Assembly: GCA_013399305.1 (NCBI GenBank)
Contig: VXAI01000199.1
Location: 62,001-126,000, forward strand
DNA from: Rostratula benghalensis
Taxonomy: Eukaryota; Chordata; Aves; Charadriiformes; Rostratulidae
DNA length: 64,000 nt
Direction: 5' to 3'
The position numbers were made by a program, and so were the translations under genes. Positions 36,770 to 50,310 of this stretch are shown in pieces (the stretch's first letter is position 1; each line of letters starts with the position of its first letter). The notes under the pieces are model-generated. The model was not told the origin of the DNA. It worked only from the letters and a program-made list of their open reading frames with translations, and made no database searches.

Positions 36770-37931
36770 TATTGCTTTAACTTATTTATTTTTGGAGAAG
36801 AAATCTTCTTATGAGGACATATTTGGCATAGAAGACTTGATTTACTGCAGTGGATCCTTCTGGGCTGCCCATACGTGTGTTAGTTAAGTTGAACTGAGCA
36901 CTGGGAAAAAAAAATGTTAATCCAGTGTGGAAAGCAAGCCACACTGCTGGACACCGGTCAGATGCAATAGAGACCTTCACTGAGTCCATCCTGTGGTAAA
37001 CTCGCTACTACTCATCTTTACTGTATCTTCCTCTCAGCTACTAAAATTAAAATACTTTTTCCCTGAAGAGATGAAATTTGCATGTAAATGAGAATGATCC
37101 CTTTTCTAAGGGGAGAGAAGGATATAAAATTACATGACATATTGGTGTACTTCACAGGATACTTCAGGAAAATCCCAACTGTAGCTGTTTTTTTAGATAA
37201 CGTCAAGATACTGAGCAGATTAGCTCTCAGCTACAGCATGAATTTAAAGAAAAGAATCCAGCACTACAGAGCTCTAACTGGATTCCTGTTCATGTAACTG
37301 AGGCCAAAAAGTGTCCCATTGTCACCCAATTATGAGCCACAATGAAGCACAAACTGCCTGATCAGCTGAAGGACACAGCATGTTCCTGGAAACACAGTGC
37401 TCCATGGCATTTGGGAACTGTGTCCAAGCCTTGGGTGGCATCTGGTGAGGGCTGGGGGGTGTTAAATGCCAAAAGTCTTCTGTGATTCCAGACCGTCTTC
37501 ATATTCTGCTGCACTTGGGAAACAAAATACACACCAAGAAACAAAAGAAAACATCATTGCAGCTAACAATTCAGTTTTGTTTCAGAACAACTAATCTGGA
37601 GGTCAGCCCAGGGATCTGAATTTAAGGAAAGCTTTAGCAGCAGGAGCACAGTATGTCGTTGTTCGTGGCTGAAGAGGTTCTTATCCCTGATGAAGAAGCT
37701 CCAACTAAAATTGATTATTTTTTTCTCAAGACGTCGCTCAGACAATGTTCCTAGCAGCATATTCAGGGTTAAGAACACTGACAGTGGTGGAAAGCATTTG
37801 TGAAAGTAATGGTGGTTCTCAGCATTTCTGCTCATGGATTAACAAGAAGGCTCAGTCCATGAGGGCCATCACGTTCTCCAATGCTGCAGTAAGAAGAACC
37901 TGGACTTTGCCTTTCTTCAGTTGGTAGCTTT
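36770..37931 (-). other. MOB3B: MOB3B 3' UTR, minimal estimate
   Basis: Transcribed sequence must follow the stop codon. The first AATAAA read on the minus strand is the complement of 36785-36790, which would give a UTR of about 1.15 kb. Vertebrate MOB3B UTRs can be longer, and further candidate signals exist at lower coordinates (around 34.1, 33.4 and 32.88 kb), so the true end is unknown. Confidence 0.35.
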
Positions 37932-37961
37932 TTAATGACACATCCTGGCTGTCATCTCTTT
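37932..37961 (-). CDS. MOB3B: MOB kinase activator 3B, terminal coding exon with stop
   Basis: Nine codons and TAA read KEMTARMCH-stop, the expected MOB3 C terminus following ELEPL. The acceptor is a strong pyrimidine-rich tract ending TTTTACAG just above 37961. The exon starts in phase 0, matching the phase-0 donor of the 53.3-kb exon. The exon was too short to appear as an open frame of useful length and was found by looking for the expected C-terminal residues. The alanine where human MOB3B, as I recall it, has serine (MTSRMCH) is the residue seen in MOB3A. That is a minor substitution and does not change the call. The 3' UTR begins at 37931 and runs towards lower coordinates. Confidence 0.93.
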   Translation of the reverse strand, partial: KEMTARMCH

Positions 37962-40211
37962 CTGTAAAACAAGAAGCAATTAAAAAGCGAACATCAGTTC
38001 TTGTGGAGTATTCATGCACGTCTTCCCAGTTAACATTTCTGCATCTCTGTACATTCATGTGGGTTTATATGTCACTGTGGTTCTGCTCCTCTCCATCGCT
38101 TTTAAGGACAATGAACCTAACTGGCAATTAGCTGCAGCATTTTGTCAATCTTGGATGCTTCCATACTCTGCTAATTCCCTTGCCATGTCACGTAAATGGT
38201 ACTGCATCCCACAAAAAAAGAAATAAATAATCTGAAAAAGCAGGCAAACTTTTAGCTTAATACAAGAAAAAGGATTTCAATTGTTGCTGTTGAACCCGCA
38301 GCCAACAAGAAACATGGAGATACATTCTTTGCACAGTTATTTCTGTCTATGTGGACACAAATCTTCTTTGAGACTTGTCCAGAGCAGTGGCACTGGTCTC
38401 TAGGATGGGCTCTTGGAGCAATCACGGACTCCATTAGGAACTGGGGTTTGGGATCCATGTAGGATTTTATTTGATCTGATTTATAGGCAACCTGATAATC
38501 TGTGGGAACTGGCTGTCTTGTTCTATGAAACTCTTCTTATTTGTCAGCAGACCTTCTGGAAAGATGTGTCAGATGGTCTGTCCAACAGCCATCCACATGC
38601 GCAGCATTAAATGCTGTTTGCTGTTGAGGCTGAAAGGCTACCACATCTAAGGGTCATCAAAATTGTAGAGGTTGTCCCTTCAGCTCCTCTCTTGTAGTGT
38701 CTCTAGACTGTATAGCATTTCCCTTGGAAAATCTGTTTAGATTTATGAAGTTATCAGAAGTTTCTAAAAATCTTCTTAGCTGCTACAATAGAAAGTTTAG
38801 AAAGGAAGTGCTCATTTCCAAAATCTTTGTTTTCATCCTGGAAGTTACATTACTATTTCCCTTATCTGAAAATTAACTAAATGCTAACACTTCTCAAAGT
38901 TCATCTTTGCAGACCCCTGAACTTACATGTACTCAAGTGTCTGCAAGTCCATACTGTCCTGCCAATACCTGCAGCTCACAGGTCTGTGAGGTAAAACACC
39001 ACCACTTTCTGCAGATGCTTCTGAGCAGCTTTTTGCAATCGGACAGTGGCAACAACAGAAGTACAGTCATTATCACACTGCATCGCTGCACACACGTGCA
39101 TGAGCTACTGCTGATTTCAGCCCATGACAATGAACCATATGTGCTTTAAAAAACAAAGCAAAACAAAACATGATCCTTAAAACAGTGAATTTGTACATGC
39201 TTTGCAAGAGTGATCTACTTTAGGGTTGTTTTTTTTTCTTAGAAGAATTTATAACAGAGAAGAAAAACAAACTGAAAATGGTTTATCAAAGAGACTGCTC
39301 TAATTATGAAAATATCGAAGAATGAGTTAGCTTCACTCAACTGCTGGTGACAATGGGAGAAGCGTTGGTACCTACAGCATCCAGCCTTGGTTGGACATCA
39401 GTATGAGGGATGCTGTCTGCTGCAAAGCCCACTGCTGAACCTTGTACAGAGCAAATCCCTCCTGTTCGCCAAATGCTTTCTTTGAGAAACCAAACCTTTA
39501 AAAACTAACCACCCACTCCTCACAGAGCCTGCTGAGAAAATCTCTGCCTCATTCTGATGGGCTCCAGGAAATGGAGCACACAGTTCCACTCCACTGAACT
39601 CAACAGAGAGGTCCCCCTCAAACATCAGCAGAGATCTGACACCTAAGATCTTCTGGTGGTGCACAGCCAATAACACAAACTCAAAGCTGAGTCTCCAGTG
39701 TTTCCTGGGTCTCACTGGTTTTGTGCTTCTCTGAAACTTTACTGTTCATTGTAATTTGGGAAAGCATAGAGCTACATACTTGACTAATAATTATAAGTTA
39801 AAAGCATATACAGGTACTTCTCAAACCTGGGAAATGACAACTAGCTGTTGAGTGACTCTTTGGAGAAGGCACGAAGACTGGAAATGCTGCCTCTTTGGCT
39901 TAAGGTACCACAGTACCCACCCCCAGCTGGACATTAAATGAAACACCCAGGCTGGACAGACAGGCTAGAGAATCAGATACAGAGACACAGACAGACACAT
40001 GCAGCATTTTTAACAATATTTAAAACTTGCAAAGTCTTTCTGTGCTTCCTAAACCCCCAAAACTTTGTTAACAGAAACCCTCCATACCAGAGCCTTTGAT
40101 ACCATACACGCTTCCTCTTGAAAACAAATGACAAGAAATTCCAGAGCTTTATTCTGTATTGCTGCATTCAGACTTGTTACTGTTCTTAATTTAGGATTAT
40201 ACAATTAACTC

Positions 40212-40239
40212 AAAAAAAAAAAAAAAGAAAAAAAAAAAA
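40212..40239. repeat. A-run (A15 G A12)
   Basis: A simple A-rich run lies inside the MOB3B intron. No retroposed gene body is recognised on its 5' side. Confidence 0.9.
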
Positions 40240-43063
40240 GGAGGCAGGAAGAAATGCTGTTTTTCAAAGCCAAAACACAAAACAGAAAATAAAATCTGGA
40301 CCTGATCGGTGTGTTGAATAGGCCCAAGAACTACCTTCTAAGTAATTGAGAAGAGAAACACTTGCCCTTCTTTGCCAAGTCTTTGAAGTACTTCCTCACT
40401 TGCTGGAGGTAACACTAACTCACAAACAACTTTGTCAGCACCAGAGTTCTGTTTGTTGCCTTAGTCTTTGTGATCTCATGGAAGGGTGCAATGTTCAGTG
40501 TTTTTCAGGGAGCACTAAAATCATTGCCCAGAACAAGGATAAAAAAGAACACACAGTCTTAAAAGGGTGATCAGTCTTTATCTCTGATGGGCACTTGGTC
40601 CTCTCTCCTCCCTACTGCTCTAACGTGCATGTCAGATACATTCAGCACATAAATCTATATCTAATTATTTCACTTTCTGCTCCTTACCTTTAAATAAATC
40701 AGGAAAAGTATAGAAAACGTCTGACATCAGCATGCATGAATAGCTGAAGAAATATCTCTAATGGCACAAACTTACCTTTGATGATATGTTGATCAAATCT
40801 GAATGGGTTACAAAGAGAATGAGTTCCACAATAAAGAAACATGGTGTTTCTATGCTTGGGTGAGTCAAATACAGAGTTGGCAAAACAGAAGGTGTGAAAA
40901 ACCCAGATATCACCTCTTACCAGTATTTAATGGAAGCAAGTAGACTGCAGTCCATCTTGCGCGAGAGCTGATGGGAAAGTGGGTGAAGTGACATGAGGAA
41001 ATAGTATAAGGAGTAGTATTCTATAAAAACACCTGAAAAATTACAAAATGCAATAACCACCTTTACTAGAACCAGCTCTGCTTTAAAGATTCAAACCCTT
41101 GTATCACTGCCTGTGTCACAAGCTCACTTCCAGTTCCCCAAGCCACAGCCGAGCAGGGCTGGCTGTTCACCACCCTCCTTACTTCCTCCTCCTGCTTGTT
41201 AGTAAGTCTGAGGACGATGTGATAACAGCTTGTTTCAGCCCTTTGACAACTGTTTCTGTTTCAAACACAGTGAGGGTTTAAGAGTGGATAGAAGTGCCTA
41301 AGTGGAGAAGTGGCCAGAGGAAATGCATTGCCTCCTGACGGCCGGGATACCCTGCCTGGAGGTACACAGCAGCTTGGACAGCAGAACTAGCAGCCAACAG
41401 CAACGGAATGCCAGCAACAGACATCATTCACAAGTCACTAGTCCCACCTTACCTACTTACAGAAATTCCACATGTACCCTGTCTTCAAACCCTGTAACTT
41501 CCAAAAAAATAATTTTCCAGCCTCAACCATAGTCTTATCATTAAGGAACTTAGTACCTGTGAATAAATGCATGGTGTTGGGCAGGAAGGCAGTATACAAA
41601 CAACCCCTCTGGTCTGTGGCTCATGGTAAGAGGGCTTTGCTGGAGCAAACACAGGCATCACTGGGACAAACCTTTCTCCTCAGGCAGGAAAGCAAGTCAT
41701 ACCCAAGGGGAATCCCATGTACGTGCAGAGAGGATCAGTGAAGTACCCACGGGGTCGGTCAAGTCTTTTTGGTGTTCAAACCAGAACGACAGAACATGTA
41801 GAAGAAGCAGAAGTTTTAAAAGAACATTTTACATACTGTTCTTCAAAGCACAAACGGCTACGATTTCTGTTACTTTTTATTTGTTTGTTTTGTTGTTCTT
41901 CTATTCACAAAGATTTCAACAATTGACAAATAATCATCATGTGGACAAAGCTCTTTCTTTGTACTCTAGCCACAAAAGAGGCTCTTTACTCTGGAATAGC
42001 ACAGATCACACGGTCTAAGATCCTGTGCTGCACAACCAATCTATATTCAGGCGGCTAACTGAGAGGACAGGAAGGTTGGAGACAGATTTGTAACAGTGAA
42101 GTCATTTGCCAAACTCCTTTTTTCTGGCATTTTTACTTGTCACAACTTCAGTCTTCATTTAGAAATTGTTTTCTCCAAAGTTCCTAAAAACACTTCCTCT
42201 ACTTCTTCAGTTGCCCCTGTCTCTGTACAATGACAGAAAGGGCACACAGACTGGTAATTGCTCTTGGTGGGCATATTGATCACTTGGGTATTTCTTCTGT
42301 TAGGTCTTCCACCTGAATGAGTCTCAGTTACCATCATGAACAGGACTAAATTAATCTCTCCTACAAGCCGCTTGCCTGCAGGGTGTTTCTTTTGAAGCTA
42401 AGGACAGCTTGATAGTAATCGCAGTTGATTACTCCTGAATTTGTACAGTGATGTTTGCAGGACACAGATAATGCTCCCATCTGCAAATGCAATCCCTTAT
42501 CACTGATGACAAAGGTATTTTATCAGCTAAGTGGGAAATTGCACTGCAGAAGGCACCTGCTGGCAGTGTTAGATCCAGGTAGATAACACAGAACATGCAG
42601 GTGTGTGACTGATGTGCTTAAATGAACCATATTCCATATACCATCACTTCTATGTGCTTTTGCCTCTTGTAACAATAAAATTAAAGTCCTTCTGTGGTTG
42701 TCTTAGTTGCATCTTCTCTCGTTAAATGGATATCAAATGTGCCACTTTTGGCACAGATGTCATGCAGCATGAATGAGCACACACTAACACTATCTCCAGC
42801 ATAAAATTTTGCAGGCAATTTATCAAGAGATGTGTTAGTTCTCTGCTATGAGCTACAATGTTGTTACATATAGTAGATATTTCACATACATAATCTTATA
42901 CACTAACAGATCTATTTAAGTGGGACAACAAATATATCTGTCCTTTTTTTTTAATTTATTTTAACAAAACTGCCAAGTTCAAGTGTCACTAGATTTTCTT
43001 CCTTTTGACAATTAGAAAAACTGGCCTTGCTGTTTCACAGTTTTCTGGTTCATTTGTGTTTAG

Positions 43064-43081
43064 AAAAAAAAAAAAAAAAAA
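43064..43081. repeat. A18 homopolymer
   Basis: A homopolymer run in the MOB3B intron. I see no associated retrocopy. Confidence 0.9.
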
Positions 43082-43618
43082 GTAATAGCCCAAATCAAAA
43101 CTCAATAAAAGTAATTAGTTCAGTACTAAGTCCCTAGTCCCTAGTCCAGTACTATTGAAAGTATGAAAATATATATTTTTACTTAGGTAAAATAGTTTTC
43201 CAGAAACTTGTTTCAAGTAGTGTCTTTACAATTGCCTTCTGATGCCAGTTAAGACCACTGGATTAAGTGTTACACAAAGGAAATTATATTTTTTGAAAAA
43301 TTATCCAAAATCTCAAGTTGTTTTGACTTGTAGGACACCTCAAGTTCTGTTGCTGTTGTGGCTTATTTTTTTAAGCAGTCTTTTATTTGTGATGGTTTAC
43401 AACACTCAAATTGCGTTGCTTCCTTGTTTCAGTCTACTAAGGGCAGCCGAGCTACGTTAGTCAGAGAAGCATGGGATATACTTTAACTGGGAAGATGATA
43501 CCCTGTTGAGGAGGATGAAGAATCATTCTCTACACAGTACTAGGAGCAGTTGAGATGCTAATGCAGATGGGGCAAAAGCATTTCCAAAAGCACTATAGGT
43601 CCCACAGCAGAGGATCTC

Positions 43619-43712
43619 AGAATCACAGAATATAGGGATTGGAAGTGACCTTGAAAGATCCTCTAGTCCAATCCCCCTGCTGGAGCAGGAACACCTAGAT
43701 CTCAGTGCTGGA
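43619..43712 (-). mobile_element. CR1 LINE, short 3' end piece
   Basis: The segment contains AGAATCACAGAATATAGGGATTGG, GACCTTGAAAGATCCTCTAG and CCAATCCCCCTGC, the inverted CR1 3' terminus. Only about 95 bases remain. Confidence 0.85.
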
Positions 43713-43884
43713 GAAAAGCTTTTCCCAGACTCTGCTCACTGTTGATGTGCATCCACACCAAGAACAGATGATCACTGAGAACACCTTCACCAACTGGTGT
43801 AACTAGTGTAAATGGACTCATACAAGCTAGAGAGGTAAAAGCCTATTTCATTAAACCATGAACTGTTTGGCCAGTTACGACAAA

Positions 43885-44138
43885 AGGTGATGGGATAAAC
43901 TTGAACATAAGAAGTTTCACCTACACATGAGGAGGAACTTCTTCACTTGGAGGGTGGCAGAGCAGTGGAATGGGCTGCCCAGATAGATGGTAGAGTCTCC
44001 ATCTCTGGAGACATTCAAAACCTGCCTGGACATGTTCCTGTGCAACCTACTCTGGGTGGACCTGCTCTGACAGGGGGTTGGCGTAGGTGATCTCCAGAGG
44101 TCCGTTTCAGTCCCATACCATTCTGTGATTCTGTGATA
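43885..44138 (+). mobile_element. CR1 LINE, 3' end fragment
   Basis: The segment contains GAGGAGGAACTTCTTCACTTGG, GCAGAGCAGTGGAATGGGCTG and ACATTCAAAACCTGCCTGGAC and ends ATTCTGTGATTCTGTGATA. It is a standard CR1 3' tail. With the inverted piece at 43.6 kb it forms a tail-out pair separated by about 170 bases. Confidence 0.95.
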
Positions 44139-47100
44139 TTGTCCAGGTTTTTTCCTCTCTGGGGCATAACTTGCAACTCTCAAGTCACATCGGCTACAAA
44201 CTACTAGACCATGTAGAGTAATTTATCAGTTTTTGGTCACTATGGAGCAATTTTGGCTCTGATTCATCTCAGAGTTTAAACACAGGGCAAGCCCAGGTAT
44301 AGGCAGCTCACTTGTCACTAGAGTGGAAGAAGTACTTATGTATCCATTATAAGGCAAATATTTTCAAATTTCTTTTTTTGTATCACACCTGATCTGGAAT
44401 TCCCTTCTCATTTCTTTTTTTTGTGGGTTTGCAACCACACTCACCTTTTTTCTCCTTGTTGCTGTAACTAAGCCACCTGCCCTGAAGATATACTGTGCCA
44501 GCACAGAGTAACACTCTATTATGTGGGTTAACTCATCAGAAGCTAATAATGAATTAAATAATTCTGGAAACAATTTTTTATGTATCACATCTTTGCATAC
44601 AGCAGACTCACAGGAGTTCACTGGGAAAAAAAAAAAAAAGAAAGGACGATGTGTAAAAGTCTCAGATGGATGTTATTTTGCAGTTAGCTTCTGTTCTTTC
44701 TATGTTTTGCAAAATTGAGGACATTTTGAGGAATAAGCTTCTTCAAAAGTTTCTTGTTCTCACTTTATTCTGGACTGTTCAGTATAACTCTTTTTGTATT
44801 AATGATCTCTTTGAGGTGCAAATGTGGAGGTGTTTATTACAAACTGTGAGATGAGGATTAATTTGGAGAAGCCCTATTTATTCAGCAGGCTATAATTTGC
44901 ACTCATTAGCTAAACTTTAAAACAGGAGTTATGTGGTGTGCTCCTCACCAGCAACAGACACCTGCACTTACGCATCCACAAATGAGAGATAACTCTGTCA
45001 ACACATGAGGTGGCACCGCAGTTAATCCAAGGCACCAAAAAGAACCACTCCCCAACCCCTGGGATGTCGATGACACACAGAAAAATGTCAGTTGGAAAGT
45101 CCTTCTGTCCTCCTGTTCTCAACAGCGTGTGACTGGGTTCAGGGCAAGGAAAGCAGCTGATGTGATGAAAATAGGCATTAAAAACATGCACGCCAGAAAT
45201 TATTTACTCAGAAATCCTGGCACTGCGCTGCATCTTATGACTCTGCTTTATTTGAGCTACTTTGCAGCAATGTCAAGCCCTCAAGTTCTCATTCCTCCCC
45301 TAGTTTCTTGCAGGGAAACGGAGGAGATGGAAAAGATGTCATTTATTTACCTACCACCGGTTTCTTCTTCAGTTGGAGATCAGATCCATTTGTTGAGGAA
45401 TTCTCCTCATTCATACAACCTAAAAGAAATCCTGTTGGATAGTAACACCTTACTTTGTTGAAGTGGAAAAAATGAAAGAAATTGTGTCTAACTTTAAAGT
45501 TGGCTCAACAAGCATTTTTCTAGTTTTGGATAATACCCAAGCATGGAGAGATGTTACTCTATCACTTTGTCATGAGTAACAGAATTTAAAGCAACTGTGA
45601 GCAATAACATTGTAGGAAAACTAAATTGTTTGGTCAATTATTATTGTGAATTGTACTTGTGAACACTGAATTTTGAATAGTTTTAGAACAGCATAAAGAG
45701 AGCCACTGACCACACAAACACACACTTTGGCAAACAGCCTCTGATGCAGTTATCTGTCCACATGCACCTATTGGGCATTGGTTCTGCACCAACTGGCACA
45801 AGTAGCTCTGGAGCAGTTTTTTGCAAAGCACATGGTAAAAAAGTGAATTTTGTACTAAGAGAGGCTGACAGTCAATTCCATCTAGCAGAGGGAATGGTGT
45901 ACAGTTTTGTAGGAGGACAGACAAAAGCACGTCAGAAGAGAGGGAAAGTTTGGTGCCAGCTTCTGCAGAAGGAGCTGTTTGAATTGGGCTTGCTGGGTCT
46001 TATCAGGGTGGCAGGGAGTTGCACTCCCTCTGATGTATCAGTGGCAAGGCATGAGGAAAACAGAAATAAAAGCTTTCCATACAGAACCTTCACTGCTAGA
46101 TTTTTGGGTCAGAATCTGTTAATGGAAGATTAGTAAGAGAATGATCAGTTATCATTCCGTAGCATTAGCAGCATCTATGACTCTGAACAAGATTAAAACT
46201 TTCATGTTCCCTGCCTAAAGCCTAAGCCTTCCAGACAACACATGGAACTCACTGGGAAGCACAGGAGGTTAAAAAGGCAGAGATATCTTTACAATACTGT
46301 GTTAACATTATTGTTGCCTTGCTTCTTTTAAGTGCTATGATACAGGAGCTATCACAAAGATCTGCAGGGCTGTACTTTGAAGGCAATGAGCAGCAATATA
46401 AAAATAGAAATAGGTAGCTATAAACGATAGTGATAACAAGAACACAGTGACTTTAATGAAATTAGTTCTCCTCTACTTTTGATCTCAAACTTTCCTCTGC
46501 TGACTGGCAAATAATTTAGACTTCACAGTCTATTGAATTATGGGTACCATCACTGCTCCCATGAAGATTATAAAAGGACATATGGAGAAAATGAACTGTT
46601 TCATCTGAGCATACTCTTGACAAAAAACAAGTATTTTGCCCTATTCTGTTGATCCTGCAACTGCTGAATTTTCCACTGTGAGCACTGGATGGGGCTAGTG
46701 CCAGGCAGGCTACGTCTACGGTGCCTCTACTATGTCTGTGGCATTTCTGGCAAAGACTTTTCTGATGAATAAACATTTTCTGTGGTATAGAGAAAGATGC
46801 AGCAAAGCTGCTAATTATTTTGTGAAAAGATGTGGTAAATTGGATGTGTAACAGCATCTGCTTGGGCCTCATGAGCAGTAGGGACAGAGCTGGAAGACAG
46901 GTATTGATGCTGTGCTGCAGATCTGGCAAAGCAAAAAACACAAAAATGTCTTCAGTTGTCACCTGAGCTTCATCTGCCTACACTACTTTTAATTAGTTCA
47001 TCCTGAAACAGGCAGGATGCTTAGAGACACTCCAGAGAAAGCAGAGACTTCTTGATTTGGTCCCCTGAATTTTTGGTGAACTCCTGAACAGTTGGCAGGA

Positions 47101-49659
47101 CTAACTGCTGCAAGGCCAAACTCCCACAGGAAGGCAGGGACACTCACTCTGCCGGCATACAGGGAAGGACCACACCTTTGGCTGTGGTTGTGCCATCAGA
47201 AGAGCAGCTACTGGAAAAGCCACAGTCGCACAATCACATTTCCTCTGGCTCCACCTGTTTTGTAGGAGTATCAGGCTGTACTGCTCAGGAAAGTGTCCTG
47301 GCAAGCGGTCCATCTCTTCATAGAGTTAGTCACTAGGAGCCCCTGGGAAGCTGCCATCATAGACAAGGGAGCAGAACAGAGCTGGTGGATCTTTAAGGAC
47401 ATGTTCCACAGACCGTGAGAGCATGTAAGAAATGAGGAAAGGAGGGCAAGAGACTGGCATGGCTGAGCTGAGACCTGCTGGTCAAAATAAAGGGCACTAA
47501 GTTTTCATAGGACGGGACTTATAAAAAAAAAGGAAGAAGAGAAAAAAAAAAGACTTTTGGAGAATGAGCAAAGAATCTGGCTTATATTATATTCTGTAAG
47601 AGAACACTGCAATGGTCAAATGAAATGTACAAAAATGGCATGGTATCTCTGGCAAACAGGTTTGTGCATTTGACCATTCCTGGTAGTTGTGAGAGAAGTA
47701 AATGTGCTCAAACCACATGAATAATCAGTTCCTTTTTGGCAGGGTCCTCCTGGTACATCACTTCCCACTGCTCATTGGCACCATTGGAATGCTTGACCTG
47801 CCCACAGTTCCGTAGCAGGGTGGCCACAGGGAGGTGAAATATGCTTGGGTTTGCCACCCAGCTTTTTTATTAGAACATGACTTACAGAGTACCTATTGAA
47901 TGCATAAGCCCTGCAGACACTCTTGGGCCCTCTGTGACCTTGCACAGAGAGACTAAATAGCTTTCTTTTTTTTTTTTCCCTATCTCTCTACTTCAGAGAT
48001 ATGATTCAAGGTTATGTTAATGCGTAATGCTCAACAGTGAGAAAAAGAGTGAGGTCCAAACCTCCCACAAGTTTTTAAAAAAATAAATGCATCTTGGGAA
48101 CATTTTTTCTTCAAGTGAATTACACCATGCTCAGACCTCCAAATTTAACACTGAAATCTCACCAGGTTTTCAGGCGTTTGTTGCTTTTTTCTTAACTCTG
48201 ACAAACACAAGCCACACTGAAAAATCAGGCAGATTTAAAGTGCACAGATTTAGAAATCCAAACAAGATACTGCAATACAGACAGTCAAGGCTGCAAAGTT
48301 GGGAGCAGGTGGCTGCTTCACCAACCGACTATCACCTGACAAAATGCTTTGCAGAGATCCAGTTGCAAATCTCTATGGCTTCTGAATCAGAAGGATCCTG
48401 CTTCAATGAGGGACAATTGTAGCTGCTCCTCTGCCTCTGTCTCTCTGATAGGCAAATTCCTTCCAGGGAGGGGATAAACCAACCACTTCTTTGTTTAATG
48501 CCTCTCTGGCATTAACTTTATTGCTTTTCAGAAGGTTTTAGGGTTGTTTTTTTCCCTCCACCCTTTCTGGAGATCCTCTACCTAGTGCTGCACTGGCCCT
48601 TAGGTTTCATGACAGGATCTGTGCCTGCTCCAGCTGAGCTTGGGGTGCAGCAGCGAATAAGCTCTGCAGTCACCAGGCCAAACCAAGCATGTCAAGGTGG
48701 TCACCAGCTACTGCTAAACAAGACGCTCCACCCCCTCACACTGAGGAATGGAAGAATTCTTTCTCTTTGAAACAGTGTTATTTATGCCACAGACCTTCTT
48801 CTGTGACCTGATGCTGCCACTAGAAGACACTTTCAAAGGATAGGTTCTGCCAGGGAGTACCTGCTCTTCTGTAGCAGTAATTTACTACCACTGGTTAGCC
48901 TTCCTCTTCTGAGGTGGGAGTAAGGGAAAGTGATGCATATCAGAAAAGGTACTCTCCTCTCTTGAATGGAAAACCAGATTTATGATGATAGATGCCATGT
49001 GGAGCTGAAGAAATCAAAAACTAGTTGGAAGGGTTTATCTTGCCCTGCATACAACAGCCTGTAGTCCTTAAAAGTGAAAAAAGCTGATGACTGACCTGTC
49101 CCACCAAAATATATTAAAAACAGGTCTCAGTTTTTTTCTTAATTCAAAAGAGTTACAACTTTTACTAACAGACTAATTAATAGACTGCTAGTTTCATGGG
49201 ACATCTACTGAGCTAGAAAACACGATGGTGTGGTGCTTGTGCGCTTTCCGTTTTCACCACTGGACTCCTAAAGCAACAGCAAAGCAAATCAGCAAACGCC
49301 AAGTCAAGGAACACGGGAAGTTGTGGTCTTCCCATTCCGTGTGTATGTCAGCTTGCTGACAAAGCTGGGAAGTTGAACTAGGAGCAAGCTCTGCTCTTTT
49401 ACAACTCTTATTTTGTGACATCAGAGTACTTTGCAAACACTGTTGAATTCAGGCTCACAATACTTGCATGAAATGCTAAATACTTTTATATTCCCCACGG
49501 GAAAGTTCATGAAGAGAGCTATAACCCAGAGAGAAGCAAGAAACCCACAACAAAACTGGAAGTGGAAAGCAAGGCTTTAACCAACAGATTGCACATGACA
49601 GGCTTTGCAGAAGATACTTCATGCTGGGCAGAACTGGCAGAGTTTTGGTAGGAGGGGGC

Positions 49660-50310
49660 TACAGGGGTGGCGACTTGCATTGGGAGGTCAGAAACTGCCC
49701 TGGGCCAGTCACAGATAGTTCCAGATATCCTGGAAACTGCTGCAAATAACCCACCATGTGCCAAAACTTCACCCAGTCAGAGAAGCACGTGGTGTTTCTG
49801 CTCATAGGTATTTAAGAAAGCAGCAGCTGCTGAGAGAAGAGGATACATGGCTGGTGGCACTGTTAGGGATATGGCTGGAGACAGACTCTTGGAAGAAAGC
49901 AGCCTGTGCCAGAGCAGGCACACCCCTGAAGGGACTGTGGGTCATGGGCAACCCACTCCAGAGCAGGGACACCACGAAGGGACTGTGTCCCATGGTAAAC
50001 ATATGCCGGAGTAGAGGAAAACAAGAAGCAGTACCCACACACCCGGACTCCCGCATTGCCCCCCTCTTCTCCAAAGCGATTAGGAGTAGCTGGCTGTAAT
50101 ATGTAGCAAAACCAAGGTGAGTTGAGACCTGGAAGAGGGGAAGAGAAGTTTTTTGCTGAGTTACAGCCTGGGGGAAAAAAAAAAGTGTTTCTTCACAAAC
50201 CGTTTTGTTTAACTGTTTGGGTTTTTCTCATCAGTGCTCAGATCTGTAACCATAAGTTCTTTTAACGGGTAATAAATTAAATAAAATTCCCCAAACCAAG
50301 ATTGTTTTGC
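49660..50310 (+). mobile_element. LTR-like segment, ERVL type, truncated
   Basis: The segment shares layout with the LTR at 13.7-14.9 kb. It has GGCCAGTCACAGATAGTTCC, then TATTTAAGAAAGCAGCAGCTG, then repeated 'ccagagcagg ... gaagggactgtg' units. It finishes with AATAAATTAAATAAAATTCC and TTGTTTTGCTCATAAT. The LTR 3' end (after the 'TTTTGC..' phrase) is missing. It is inside the MOB3B intron and antisense to the gene. The left boundary is uncertain. Confidence 0.6.

Noticed and set aside
1..37000. Possible last exons of TEK expected from mammalian synteny
   Set aside because: I looked for tyrosine-kinase C-terminal residues (KFTYAGIDC, LPVRWM) and saw none. Short exons cannot be fully excluded by eye.
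46516..46962. 148-codon minus-strand open frame
   Set aside because: No family, no splice support, hydrophobic/histidine-rich composition typical of random AT-rich DNA.
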